The notes below the pieces were generated by a model. That model worked only from the letters and a program-made list of their open reading frames with translations, ran no database searches and was not told where the DNA came from. The position numbers and the translations under genes were made by a program. A stretch of 12,669 nucleotides of DNA from Pseudomonadaceae bacterium UBA836 (lineage in GTDB: Bacteria; Pseudomonadota; Gammaproteobacteria; Pseudomonadales; Pseudomonadaceae), in assembly GCA_002296055.1 (NCBI GenBank), contig DBHE01000098.1, positions 2,054 to 14,722 of the forward strand. The letters run 5' to 3'. Shown here one piece after another: positions 1 to 7,381 of the stretch (positions are counted from its first letter, which is position 1; every line of letters begins with the position of its first letter).

Positions 1-1271
1 ACCGGCAGCAGGCGATTAGCCCAGAAGTAGGCTGCGACCCCCGCTGGCAGTCCGGCGATGGTGGCGACGTTCAGCGCCTCCACCAGTCGATGCCCAAAGT
101 GTGTGCCGGCGGCGGCGTGCTGCTTACGGCGCTTGACTGTCCATAGCACCATGCCGGTACCGATCATGCCGCAGCCCAGCAACCCGGCAATGAAGTACAG
201 CCAGCGCAGCCAGGGCTCGGCAAAGCGGCCCTCATGCAACCCGAACATGAACTGCACACTCTGCACCGTCGCGTTGTCCTCAGGTTCTGCAGGCAGCGGC
301 TCGCCGGTGTCCGCGTGATAGCTGAGATCGTGTCCCTCGCGCCACAGCACGGCGTTGCCATAGGCTCGGCCGATCTGCACGCGTGGCGGCTCGCCACTGT
401 CCTGCTGGATAAACACGGAGCGCAGCTGGGTGTCGGGCCCCCAGGTTGCCAATGCCTTGTCCATCATCTCGCCGATAGGCGCGCGTGGTCTGCTGACGGC
501 CTCGTGCTCGTGGGCGCCGTAGAGGTCGTCGTAAAAGCGTTCGAGCGCGGCCCGATCGGTACCGTAGGTCACGGCGCCGATTGCCGGCATGTATTGCTGT
601 GCAAAGAACATTAGCCCGCTGTAGGTGATCATCAAAAAGAAGGGCAGGGCCATGACGCTGATGACGTTGTGGGCATCCAGCCAGGAGCGCTGGCCCTTAC
701 CCGGGCGAAAGGTAAAAAAGTCCTTGAAGATCTTCTTGTGGGTGATGACGCCGGTGATGATCGCCACCAGCATCAGCATGGTGCAGATGCCGACCAGGCG
801 AAAGGCCAGCGGGTAGTCGAGATAGTGCAGCGCGTAGTGCATCACGTACAGCTGCCGTCCGCCGCCGGTATCGCGTGGCTCGATGTCGGTGCGCAGGCCG
901 CCGGTGGCCGGGTCCAGCTGTTCGCTGCCGCGCATACCGCGCTCGTGGCCTTCTTGCGGTAGGGTGGTCCACTCGATGCTGTAGTCCTGCCAAGCGCGCT
1001 GGGCCTGCGCCCAGTGCGGCAGGTTGATAGCCCAGAACTCGGCCTCAGGGGCAACCTGCTGCAGGCGGTCTAGTCCGTTCTCGACCAGCGCAACGCGGTC
1101 GTAGTCGAGCGGAGTGCCGGCCAGCGGTCGCTCGGGCTCCATCCAGCGGGTGATCTCGTAGTTGAAGTAGCCCGCTGTGCCGGTGACAAAGACAAAGAAC
1201 AGCACCCAGGCGACGATCAGGCCAGTCCAGGTGTGCAGCCAGGCCATGCTCTGGCGAAATCCTTCCTTCAT
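1..1271 (-). CDS. PepSY-associated TM protein, putative ferrisiderophore reductase (3' end cut by window)
   Basis: The reading frame is open from an ATG at 1271 to the window edge (423 codons seen), so the C-terminus is missing. By alignment with the paralogue at 10548-12230, about 118 residues lie outside. Visible: an N-terminal membrane helix (about 11-34) opening with FRQSMAWLHTW; a periplasmic-type region; helices near 157-177 and 205-225; a second soluble region; and helices near 355-378 and 400-420. Conserved motifs are ITHKKIFKDFFTFRP (176-190), LDAHN (198-202) and FGLHEGRF (343-350). Histidines 13, 145, 178, 201 and 346 match the paralogue. PepSY-TM proteins such as FoxB of P. aeruginosa are inner-membrane heme proteins that reduce iron in siderophores; that role here is inference from family and from position after a siderophore-type receptor. 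The ribosome site is weak (AAGG about 11 bases before the ATG). The gene has its own Fur-type promoter region rather than simply following the receptor. Confidence 0.9.
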   Translation of the reverse strand, partial: MKEGFRQSMAWLHTWTGLIVAWVLFFVFVTGTAGYFNYEITRWMEPERPLAGTPLDYDRVALVENGLDRLQQVAPEAEFWAINLPHWAQAQRAWQDYSIEWTTLPQEGHERGMRGSEQLDPATGGLRTDIEPRDTGGGRQLYVMHYALHYLDYPLAFRLVGICTMLMLVAIITGVITHKKIFKDFFTFRPGKGQRSWLDAHNVISVMALPFFLMITYSGLMFFAQQYMPAIGAVTYGTDRAALERFYDDLYGAHEHEAVSRPRAPIGEMMDKALATWGPDTQLRSVFIQQDSGEPPRVQIGRAYGNAVLWREGHDLSYHADTGEPLPAEPEDNATVQSVQFMFGLHEGRFAEPWLRWLYFIAGLLGCGMIGTGMVLWTVKRRKQHAAAGTHFGHRLVEALNVATIAGLPAGVAAYFWANRLLP

Positions 1272-1459
1272 TGCTGTTCTACCTTGTTCGGGTTGTCCGG
1301 TTCGGCCTCAAGCCACACTGGCCCGGCCCCGCAGGGCACTCTATTGAATCTCGGCAACGCAGGCGCTGCTTTTTTCGGGCCCTATGCTGATGACGAACGA
1401 GCGGCCCAAAAAGGGAATGGGGGAGCCGATTTTTTTACGCACCGGCTCAATCGATCTTT

Positions 1460-1478
1460 GATAGTAATTCTTATTTGC
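1460..1478 (-). promoter_or_regulatory. Fur-box-like site upstream of the PepSY-TM gene
   Basis: Read on the minus strand, the 19-mer GCAAATAAGAATTACTATC matches 13 of 19 positions of the classical Fur consensus GATAATGATAATCATTATC. It lies about 190 bases before the PepSY-TM start and overlaps the candidate -10 box, the usual arrangement for Fur repression. It suggests that this gene can be transcribed independently of the receptor gene under iron limitation. Confidence 0.6.
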
Positions 1479-1491
1479 GGCGCGAGTGTAG

Positions 1492-1497
1492 CAGCAA
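1492..1497 (-). promoter_or_regulatory. Candidate -35 box for the PepSY-TM gene
   Basis: On the minus strand TTGCTG is followed after 18 bases by TAAGAA, which lies inside the Fur-box-like site at 1460-1478. The pair resembles a sigma-70 promoter whose start region is covered by Fur. Pattern match only. Confidence 0.35.
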
Positions 1498-1525
1498 GGG
1501 CCAGACGCGAAAACCGGCGGCCCAG

Positions 1526-1557
1526 GCACGCCGCCAGCGGATGCGCTGGCGACGTGC
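1526..1557 (-). terminator. Hairpin after the siderophore receptor gene
   Basis: On the minus strand, 11 bases after the receptor stop codon, GCACG-T-CGCCAGCG and CGCTGGCG-G-CGTGC flank a four-base CATC loop. That is 8 bp of perfect stem, one T.G wobble and 5 more bp. The wobble is only favourable in the minus-strand transcript, which fits a role there. There is no T run directly after the stem (only a TTTT about 11 bases on), so this may be a weak terminator or a 3'-end stabilising hairpin. Confidence 0.45.
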
Positions 1558-1568
1558 GGCGGCTGGCC

Positions 1569-3962
1569 TCAGAAGCTCAAGGTGGTGCCCAGCGTGAGGG
1601 TTCTGGGCATGCCCTGGCTTAGGCTGTGGTAGCCCGTGGTGGTCAGCCAGTAGGCTTCGTCGGTGACGTTGTCCAGGTTGATCTTCAGCTCAACGTCGGT
1701 GTCGCCTAGCTGCATGGCATAGCGCGCGCCCAGGTCGTACAGGGTAAAGGCGTCTAGGTCGATGTTGCGTGCCTCATCCAGGCTGCGTTCGCCGGTATGA
1801 CTGGCACCTGCGCTAAGCACCCAGGCGGTGTTCGGGATCCGGTATTCGCCGTACAGCCGGTACTGCTGGTCTGCCGTGCCGACAATCTGCTGACCCTCAA
1901 GGGTAGGGTCGGATGTCTTGCGGTTCTCGGCGTCCAGCCACATGGCGCTGGCGCCGACCAGCACATCGGGCGTGATGTGGCCGCGGGTATTGAGTTCCAG
2001 CCCCTGGTAGCGGGCTATGCCATCCTGGCTGAAGACGTTGCTGGCATCGGTGTAGGTCAGCGCACGCTCCAGGCGGAAGAGCGCAGCACTGGCGGACCAG
2101 CGCTCACGGTCCATCTTCACGCCGATCTCGTGTTGCTCGCTGGTCATTGGCTCGAACACCTCGCCGGCGTTGGCGGCGGTATCCGGGGCGACAGCGCCCT
2201 GCTCGAAGGCTTCGATATAGCTGACGTAGAGCGAGGTCCAGTCTACCGGGCGGTACACCAGCGCGATGCTGGGGGTCAGGGCGCTTTCGCGGTAGTCGCC
2301 ATACTTGGAATCCAGCGTGCCGTGGCGCACGCCCAGAATCAGGTCGAGCTGCTCGCCGAAGCCCAGCGTGTCTGACGCGAATACCTCGGTGCGCTTGATG
2401 GACAGGTACTCGCTGTAGTCGGCATCTGAGCGGCTCAGGCGAATGCCTGGGTCGGTAAAGTCCTGCGGGTTGGACAGGTTGCCCGAGCCCAATGGGCTGG
2501 TGCTGGGGACCAGACCGTTGCTGTTGGACGACTTGGTGCGACCACTGGCGCCGCCGACCGTTACCTGATGGCTGATTGGGCCGGTGTCCAGGTGTCCGCT
2601 AACCTGGCCTTCGAAGCCCTCGCTGGTGAACAGATTATTGTAGTGGTACAGCACGGCAGAATAGTCGCCGTCGGCGTCGGCAAACAGGCCGGGCAGGTAG
2701 GGGTTACGGAAACTGTCGGAGTAGCGGTACGCCAGGCGCAGATGCCAATCATCGGCAAAATCCCAGTTCAGATCACTGCCCCAGGTGCGGTGCGACGATT
2801 CGTAGAACGCCCAGGACGGGGCCAGACGCTTGTCGCCATCAATCGGGTCAAGCGGCTCGCCCAGGGCGTTGCTGTATGAGCCGTCAGCATTGGGCAGCAG
2901 GCGGAAGTAACCGCCATCGCTGACGCGGTTGGCGTACAGCGCATCGACTTGCCAGGTCAGCGCGGGCGTCAGCCGCCAGTCCAGCGCGACGGATGCGGAC
3001 TTGCGCTCCGAGTCGTTACCTGACACGTAGGTTTCGCCGTCCTGGCCGACCAGGTTGATACGGTAGCCAAAACGCTTGTCGTCGCCGAAGCGCCCGCCGA
3101 TATCACCATGCAGCAAAACCTGGCCGTTGTCGGTTACCTGAGTAGTCAGCGTGCGGGTGAGCTGCTCGGTGGGGCGCTTGAGGACGTAGTTGATGGTGCC
3201 GCCAGGGCTGCCAAAGCCGTACAGAAAGGCGCCGGCTCCCTTGAGTATGTCAACGCGCTCGATGTGCTCCAGCGGCAGGTCAGACGCGCGGCTGCGCAGG
3301 GTCAGGCCGTCGAGCTTTTGCCCGGTGTCAAAGTCGGGCGACAGCCCGCGTATCACCAGTGCGCTTTCGCTTTGCTGGTCGTCGCTGGAGGCAGCAACGG
3401 CGGCGTCGTAGCGGGTCAGGTCGGCGAGCGAGCTGATCTGCAGGTTGTCCATGTACTCGCGCGAGTAGGTCGAGATGCTGAAGGGCGTGTCCTGCAGGCG
3501 GCGATCACCGAGTGCACCGACCCGTGAGCTGGACAGGCGATAGGCGCTGGCGGCGCTGCCGCCCTCGTCAACCTCGGCGCTGACCGTCACTGCGGGCAGG
3601 GTGGTTTGGGCGCTCTGGCGCCGTAGCGAATAGCTCGAACCGCCCTCATGCACCAGCTCCACGTTGCTGCCGCGCAGCAGCGTGCTGAAGCCCTCAGCCA
3701 GGGTATAGCTGCCCTGCAGGCCTTGGCTGCGAAGGCCATCCAGTAGCATGGGGTCGAACGACAGGGTGACGCCCGAGGCAGCCGCGTAGCGGGCCAGCAC
3801 GTCACTCAGCCGACCGGCAGAGAGGTTGTAGGTCTGACGGGTTTCGGCTGTCTGCGCCTGGGCTGGCAGTGGCAGCAGCAGTGGAGCTGTCGCCAGGCCA
3901 TTGATGGCCAAGGCTAGCGCAAGTGCGTGCCGGGCCGAGGGGCGTGGAGTGGCGGCGGTCAT
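1569..3962 (-). CDS. TonB-dependent ferrisiderophore receptor with STN signalling domain
   Basis: This 797-residue outer-membrane receptor should import a ferric siderophore using TonB energy and also signal its occupancy to the FecR protein encoded upstream. Domains in order: a signal peptide ending at AQA (about residue 36); a secretin/TonB short N-terminal (STN) domain (about 44-113); a TonB box, TLPAVTVSA (121-129); a plug domain (about 155-265) with the typical VDILKGAGAFLYG and GSPGGTINYV stretches; a beta-barrel to the end; and a C-terminal aromatic residue (GTTLSF), as expected for BamA-assembled barrels. The STN domain marks it as a transducing receptor (FpvA, FoxA, FecA class), not a plain transporter. 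The start is well supported: AAGGGAT lies 6 bases before the ATG. It follows fecR by 101 bases, leaving room for its own sigma-dependent promoter. The ligand cannot be told from the sequence; the fox-like gene order hints at a hydroxamate-type siderophore. Confidence 0.93.
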   Translation of the reverse strand: MTAATPRPSARHALALALAINGLATAPLLLPLPAQAQTAETRQTYNLSAGRLSDVLARYAAASGVTLSFDPMLLDGLRSQGLQGSYTLAEGFSTLLRGSNVELVHEGGSSYSLRRQSAQTTLPAVTVSAEVDEGGSAASAYRLSSSRVGALGDRRLQDTPFSISTYSREYMDNLQISSLADLTRYDAAVAASSDDQQSESALVIRGLSPDFDTGQKLDGLTLRSRASDLPLEHIERVDILKGAGAFLYGFGSPGGTINYVLKRPTEQLTRTLTTQVTDNGQVLLHGDIGGRFGDDKRFGYRINLVGQDGETYVSGNDSERKSASVALDWRLTPALTWQVDALYANRVSDGGYFRLLPNADGSYSNALGEPLDPIDGDKRLAPSWAFYESSHRTWGSDLNWDFADDWHLRLAYRYSDSFRNPYLPGLFADADGDYSAVLYHYNNLFTSEGFEGQVSGHLDTGPISHQVTVGGASGRTKSSNSNGLVPSTSPLGSGNLSNPQDFTDPGIRLSRSDADYSEYLSIKRTEVFASDTLGFGEQLDLILGVRHGTLDSKYGDYRESALTPSIALVYRPVDWTSLYVSYIEAFEQGAVAPDTAANAGEVFEPMTSEQHEIGVKMDRERWSASAALFRLERALTYTDASNVFSQDGIARYQGLELNTRGHITPDVLVGASAMWLDAENRKTSDPTLEGQQIVGTADQQYRLYGEYRIPNTAWVLSAGASHTGERSLDEARNIDLDAFTLYDLGARYAMQLGDTDVELKINLDNVTDEAYWLTTTGYHSLSQGMPRTLTLGTTLSF

Positions 3963-4063
3963 AAGGTATCCCTTTTGGCAGGTTGGCAGAGTGAGTACGC
4001 GTGGCCGTTGAGGCCCTTCTTAAAACGTCTCACTTGCTATACCGAACGAGATCGAAAAAGGTA

Positions 4064-5020
4064 TCAGGCGGGTTTGATCGTGACCCACCAGGGGCTCAGC
4101 TGGTGCACTCTGACCGGCAGGGTTTTTTGCAGCAGAGCCAGGCTGGCATCGGTATCGCGCAGGGAAAAGGCGCCGGACACGACGATGGAAGCGACAGCCG
4201 GATCGCAGCGCACCACCCCGGAGCGGTAGCGCCCAAGTTCTTCAGTCAGTGCGCCAAGCGGCATATCTATCGCCAGCAGCATGCCCTGTTGCCACAGCAG
4301 CGCCTGCTCGCTGACCGGCGCGGGCGCCGAGACAGCGCCCAAGCTGATTTGTCGCTGCTCCCCGGCATTCAGCTCGACCTGCTGTGTAAGGCCGGTACCG
4401 CGCAGCAGCGCCTGGCCGGAGAACACGGCAATCTGGGTAGCGTTGGCGCGCTGCTGCACGCTGAGCCGGGCGTCGCGGGTTTCTATCAGTCCTTCGTGGG
4501 TGCTGATCAGCACTGGCCGCTCGGGTGTTATCGGGTCAGGTGCGGTAGTCAGCAGCAGCTCGCCTTGCTTCAGTTCAATTCGTCGTTGCTGTGTGGTGAA
4601 CGCCAGGTTGATGGCTGTTGCCGTGTTCAGGACCAGGGTGCTGCCGTCAGCCAGCGTTAACTGGGACTGTTCACCCGTTGCGGTGCGCAAGTCTGCCTGC
4701 CACACGCCCCAGGGCAGCTGTGATGCGGTCAAGGCGGTCAAGGGTACGCCCAGGGCGAGCAGCGACAGTACCTTGAGGGCCTTGCGGCGGTCGTGGGTGT
4801 GCAGCCGCTGCAGGGTAGGGCGAGCGATGTCGGCGGGCAGCTGAGCCAGGCTGCCGAGCAATGACTCGGCCCGCTGCCAGGTTTGCTGGTGCGCGTCGCT
4901 GCGCTGACACCACTGCTGCAGACGCCGGTGATCGTCGCTGGTGGCTTCGCCGCTGTGCAGCAGGGCCATCCACTCGGCTGCTTCCTCCAGTAAGTTGTCG
5001 TGCTGCTGGGCTGTGGTCAT
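4064..5020 (-). CDS. FecR-family anti-sigma factor / sigma regulator
   Basis: This 318-residue inner-membrane regulator relays the receptor signal to its sigma factor. It has a cytoplasmic N-terminal DUF4880-type helical region (about 10-52, with EEAAEWMALLHSGE and W37 and W48), then a single membrane segment (81-98) directly preceded by R78-R79-K80. A periplasmic FecR domain follows (about 105-205, containing LTLADGSTLVLNTAT), then a C-terminal region (about 245-318, LWQQGMLLAIDMPLGALTEELG) expected to touch the receptor STN domain. Size and order are typical of the family. The ATG lies 7 bases after the sigma-factor stop codon, so the two are probably co-transcribed and translationally coupled; the weak ribosome site AGCAGG overlaps the sigma stop. 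The twin-arginine patch before the hydrophobic segment recalls the Tat-dependent export reported for E. coli FecR. Confidence 0.92.
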   Translation of the reverse strand: MTTAQQHDNLLEEAAEWMALLHSGEATSDDHRRLQQWCQRSDAHQQTWQRAESLLGSLAQLPADIARPTLQRLHTHDRRKALKVLSLLALGVPLTALTASQLPWGVWQADLRTATGEQSQLTLADGSTLVLNTATAINLAFTTQQRRIELKQGELLLTTAPDPITPERPVLISTHEGLIETRDARLSVQQRANATQIAVFSGQALLRGTGLTQQVELNAGEQRQISLGAVSAPAPVSEQALLWQQGMLLAIDMPLGALTEELGRYRSGVVRCDPAVASIVVSGAFSLRDTDASLALLQKTLPVRVHQLSPWWVTIKPA

Positions 5021-5027
5021 GGCCTGC

Positions 5028-5525
5028 TCATTCCAGTCGCAAGCAGGCTAGAAAAGCGTTGCGCATATGGCGCTTGACCGTCGGCAGGGAGACGCCCTTC
5101 TGTTCGGCAATTTCGGTGTAGCGCAGGCCGTCGAGCTGGGCCAGCAGGAATATCTCCCGCGTCAGTGCAGGCAATTGCTGCAGCATCGCATCGACGCGCT
5201 GCAGGGCATCGAGAATGAGCCAGCGGGTTTCAGGGGAGGGTGCCAGTGCTTCGGGCAGGGCGGCCAGGGTATCCAGATAGGCCCGCTCGATCTGCTGACG
5301 CCGCCAATGGTCGATCATCAGGCAGCGCGCAACGTGTGTCAGCAGGGCGCGCACATCGGAGCCGGCACGCTGCGGCTGACGCTGCTTTGCCAGCAGGCGT
5401 ACGAAGGTATCCTGGGCAAGGTCGGCAGCGGTCTCGCGGCAGCCGGTCTGGCGCTGCAGCCAAGCGCGCAGCCAGCCATGATGGCCGCGGTAAACGCTGG
5501 AAAGTGACTCGCTGGAATGGCTCAT
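5028..5525 (-). CDS. FecI-family ECF sigma factor (left system)
   Basis: This 165-residue extracytoplasmic-function sigma factor should direct RNA polymerase to the left receptor promoter when released from the adjacent FecR. Region 2 runs from about 8 to 75 (TAADLAQDTFVRLLAKQ, then LTHVARCLMIDHWRR). Region 4 runs from about 108 to 162, with the helix-turn-helix LRYTEIAEQKGVSLPTVKRHM. Length is normal for the FecI group. The ATG at 5525 has no clear ribosome site, but no better start is visible in frame. It is the first gene of a minus-strand operon, diverging from the second sigma gene, and its promoter carries a Fur-box-like site. Confidence 0.93.
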   Translation of the reverse strand: MSHSSESLSSVYRGHHGWLRAWLQRQTGCRETAADLAQDTFVRLLAKQRQPQRAGSDVRALLTHVARCLMIDHWRRQQIERAYLDTLAALPEALAPSPETRWLILDALQRVDAMLQQLPALTREIFLLAQLDGLRYTEIAEQKGVSLPTVKRHMRNAFLACLRLE

Positions 5526-5549
5526 GCGCGGGGTGTGTGGGTGCTAGTT

Positions 5550-5568
5550 GAGAATGAGTCGCAGTTTA
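5550..5568 (-). promoter_or_regulatory. Fur-box-like site for the left sigma-fecR operon
   Basis: The minus-strand 19-mer TAAACTGCGACTCATTCTC matches about 12 of 19 positions of the Fur consensus. The right half (ACTCATTCTC) is strong and the left half weak. It sits 24 bases before the left sigma ATG and overlaps the candidate -10 box, which supports a regulatory role more than the score alone. Confidence 0.4.
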
Positions 5569-5586
5569 AGTGTGTCGAGCTTAATC

Positions 5587-5592
5587 CTGCAA
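5587..5592 (-). promoter_or_regulatory. Candidate -35 box of the left sigma-fecR operon
   Basis: On the minus strand TTGCAG is followed after 18 bases by TAAACT (plus-strand 5563-5568). A start near 5555 would give a leader of about 30 bases before the sigma ATG. The -10 box lies inside the Fur-like site at 5550-5568. Confidence 0.35.
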
Positions 5593-5611
5593 GCCTCTGG
5601 CCGCCCGTATT

Positions 5612-5630
5612 AAAAGCAATTATCATTTGC
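5612..5630 (+). promoter_or_regulatory. Fur-box-like site for the right sigma-fecR operon
   Basis: Read on the minus strand the 19-mer GCAAATGATAATTGCTTTT matches 12 of 19 Fur consensus positions, with a perfect core AATGATAAT. The site is near-palindromic, so strand is given by the gene it most likely serves. It ends 27 bases before the GTG start of the right sigma gene and overlaps a TATTAA that could be a -10 box (5608-5613); no good -35 box was found. Confidence 0.55.
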
Positions 5631-5657
5631 AGTGAAGTCGGCAAACCGGGCTTGCCA

Positions 5658-6179
5658 GTGAACAGTTCCAATCTAGACAGCGTCTTTATCAGCCAGCGCA
5701 CCTCGCTGCTGCGTACTCTGCTGAAAATCGTCAAGAACACCAGCATCGCCGAGGAGCTGGTGCAGGAAACCTATCTGCGCGTCGCGCGAACGGCACGTGA
5801 CAGGCCGATTGACCATCTCGAGCCTTTTCTTTTCCAGACAGGCCGCAATCTGGCGCTTGACCATCTGCGCCGCGAGCGCATGCAGTCGCGCACCATGCTC
5901 GACGATGTGCCCCATGATGTGGTCGAGGCGGTGCCATCGCCGGCCTCTTCCAGCGAAGACAGTCTGCACGCCGCCCGCCTGCTGCAGCACCTAGGTAGCG
6001 CGCTGGATCAGCTGAGTACCCGTCAGCAGCGCATATTTGTGCTGAGCCGCCTGCACGGCATGAGCGCGAGCGAGATTGCTGCGGAGTTGGGAGTGTCGCC
6101 CAGCACGGTGCAAAAAGAGCTGAAATTGATCATGGCGCTGTGCCTCACGCTGATCGAGCGCCTGAGCCCGCCACAATGA
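5658..6179 (+). CDS. FecI-family ECF sigma factor (right system)
   Basis: This 173-residue ECF sigma factor is expected to activate the right-hand receptor gene. Region 2 includes TSIAEELVQETYLRVARTA and FLFQTGRNLALDHLRRERM. Region 4 includes LSTRQQRIFVLSRLHGM and the helix-turn-helix ASEIAAELGVSPSTVQKEL. The start is chosen as GTG 5658 (protein beginning NSSNLDSVFISQRTSLL), because homology to the family begins just after it. The frame stays open upstream to an ATG at 5517, but that would add 47 residues reading through the Fur site and into the divergent sigma gene. TTG 5652 is another possible start. No strong ribosome site is visible. The resemblance to the left sigma factor is only at family level, so the two should recognise different promoters. 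Confidence 0.9.
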   Translation: MNSSNLDSVFISQRTSLLRTLLKIVKNTSIAEELVQETYLRVARTARDRPIDHLEPFLFQTGRNLALDHLRRERMQSRTMLDDVPHDVVEAVPSPASSSEDSLHAARLLQHLGSALDQLSTRQQRIFVLSRLHGMSASEIAAELGVSPSTVQKELKLIMALCLTLIERLSPPQ

Positions 6180-6211
6180 GCCGCTTCCGCTTGTTGAGCT
6201 GTTAAGCCAGA

Positions 6212-7183
6212 ATGAACACCCGTGATGATGAGAGCCGGCCGATGACCGAGCCCACTACCAACCCTGCCGACGACCCGTCGCTGCAGAGCCAGGCGCTGGA
6301 CTGGCTGCTGGCGCTGGAGGATGCCGACGCCGCAACGCTGGCGCGTTTCGATGCCTGGCTGGCCGAGTCGGCTGAGCACCGCGCCGCCTTTGAGCACGCT
6401 CGCGCCTGCTGGCAGTCCTCCGCCTTGGTGGATGCGGCTGCGCGATTGGAGTCCCGCAGCGCGCCGGCGCCACGGCGGCGTTGGGCCGGTGCGTTGGCGA
6501 TGGCGGCCTCGGTGCTGCTGGCGCTGGGGGGGCTGGTGCAAAGCAATGTGCTGCTGGACTGGCGCGCTGATCACGTGACGGCTGTTGGCCAGCGGCAAAA
6601 TCTTGACCTGGCCGATGGCTCGCAGGTACTGCTCAATACCGACAGCGCCTTTGCCAGCGACATCGACGGGCGCCGGCGTGTCGCTCATCTGTTGCGTGGC
6701 GAGGCTTACTTTGACGTCGCGCGTGACACGTCGCGGCCCTTCGAGGTCAACGCTGGGCCAGTACAGATTTCGGTGCTGGGTACGGCCTTTGCCGTGCGCT
6801 ATCTGGACGACGCCACTGAGGTCAGCGTGGCGCATGGACAAGTCGAAGTGCATGCGCGCAACAGCGGGGCGCGTATCCACCTGAGCGCCGGAGACAGCAT
6901 CCGGATTGATCAGGACGGTGCGGGCAACCGCGTGCGGGCCAGCACAGACCAGCTGGCCTGGGTGCAGGGGCGCCTGGTATTTGATGATCGACCGCTGCGC
7001 GAGGTACTGGCTGAACTGAGACGTTACTACCCAGGCTGGATTTTCAGCGGCAGTGAGCGGCTGAATGATTTGCGGGTGACCGGCAACTACCGCCTGAGCG
7101 ACCCGGTGAGCGTCATGCGCTCGTTGGCCCAGGTGACCTCGGCCAACCTGCACGAGTACCCGGCCGTGCTGATTCTGAATTAA
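6212..7183 (+). CDS. FecR-family anti-sigma factor / sigma regulator (right system)
   Basis: This 323-residue FecR-type protein begins 32 bases after the sigma gene. A cytoplasmic DUF4880-like region (about 22-66, QALDWLLALEDADAATLARF) is followed by R88-R89-R90 and a single membrane segment (91-109). A periplasmic FecR domain (about 118-225) contains LDLADGSQVLLNTDS, LLRGEAYFDVARD and SVLGTAFAVRY, textbook FecR motifs. The C-terminal domain (about 250-323, LVFDDRPLREVLAELRRYY ... VTGNYRLSDPVSVMRSLAQ) is STN-like (DUF4974 type) and should bind the receptor STN domain. An ATG at 6242, with AGAG 7 bases before it, is an equally plausible start and would remove 10 residues. It is more canonical than the left-hand FecR. 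Confidence 0.92.
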   Translation: MNTRDDESRPMTEPTTNPADDPSLQSQALDWLLALEDADAATLARFDAWLAESAEHRAAFEHARACWQSSALVDAAARLESRSAPAPRRRWAGALAMAASVLLALGGLVQSNVLLDWRADHVTAVGQRQNLDLADGSQVLLNTDSAFASDIDGRRRVAHLLRGEAYFDVARDTSRPFEVNAGPVQISVLGTAFAVRYLDDATEVSVAHGQVEVHARNSGARIHLSAGDSIRIDQDGAGNRVRASTDQLAWVQGRLVFDDRPLREVLAELRRYYPGWIFSGSERLNDLRVTGNYRLSDPVSVMRSLAQVTSANLHEYPAVLILN

Positions 7184-7381
7184 TTGCTTCTTTAACCTCT
7201 GCTTCCTCAGGCCGCAGCCGGCGCTGGCTGCAGGCCATCGCGCCTGTTGCGTACAGCTTCTGAGCGATAGAAACATCACATTATTTTTACGCAATCTCTG
7301 CTGCTGGTTCGTCTCGTCAGGAAGTAATGCAAACCATTCGCATTTTTTCTGACCCTTCACGACTCAGCAAAGAGATACTCG
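7184..7381 (+). other. Intergenic region between fecR and receptor genes (right system)
   Basis: This 198-base gap has no gene. It holds a GC-rich hairpin at 7210-7236, an AT-rich stretch (7268-7292), and GGAAGT at 7320-7325, which resembles the GGAAAT -35 box used by E. coli FecI. T-rich DNA lies 17 bases further on (7343-7349). That would start transcription about 27 bases before the receptor ATG. It is a plausible site for the right sigma factor to act, but a pattern match only. No good Fur box was found. Confidence 0.4.
7210..7236 (+). terminator. GC-rich hairpin after the right fecR gene
   Basis: GGCC-GCAGCC and GGCTGC-A-GGCC form a 10-bp stem with one bulged A around a six-base loop, 27 bases after the fecR stop codon. 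No T run follows, so it may weaken read-through or protect the sigma-fecR message, not end transcription fully. Confidence 0.35.

Larger units (their letters stand above)
1272..1568 (-). other. Leader and intergenic region upstream of the PepSY-TM gene
   Basis: This 297-base gap holds no convincing gene. On the minus strand it contains, in order, the hairpin after the receptor gene, a -35/-10-like pair, a Fur-box-like site, then a leader of roughly 190 bases. The leader can form two stem-loops: GAGCCG pairing with CGGCTC (1423-1428 with 1443-1448, 14-base loop), and a roughly 10-bp stem of U-rich and GGGCC segments (1371-1381 with 1403-1412, one bulged base, 21-base loop). A GTG-started reading frame at 1341-1529 has no family resemblance and is not called. 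No DUF3649-type gene is present here, unlike the right-hand cluster. Confidence 0.5.

Noticed and set aside
1341..1529. GTG-started 62-codon minus-strand frame in the leader of the left PepSY-TM gene
   Set aside because: It has no ribosome site and no family resemblance, and it reads through the Fur-like site and promoter.
1797..2375. Plus-strand 192-codon frame inside the left receptor gene
   Set aside because: It is an antisense shadow of the receptor; no start signal or domain supports it.
5517..5657. ATG-started N-terminal extension (47 residues) of the right sigma factor
   Set aside because: It would read through the divergent promoter and Fur sites and into the left sigma gene; sigma-family similarity begins only after the GTG at 5658.
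6023..7360. Long minus-strand reading frame (445 codons) opposite the right fecR gene
   Set aside because: It is an antisense shadow of a clear FecR gene and the end of the sigma gene. Its composition is rich in Arg, Gln, His and Pro with no domain pattern.
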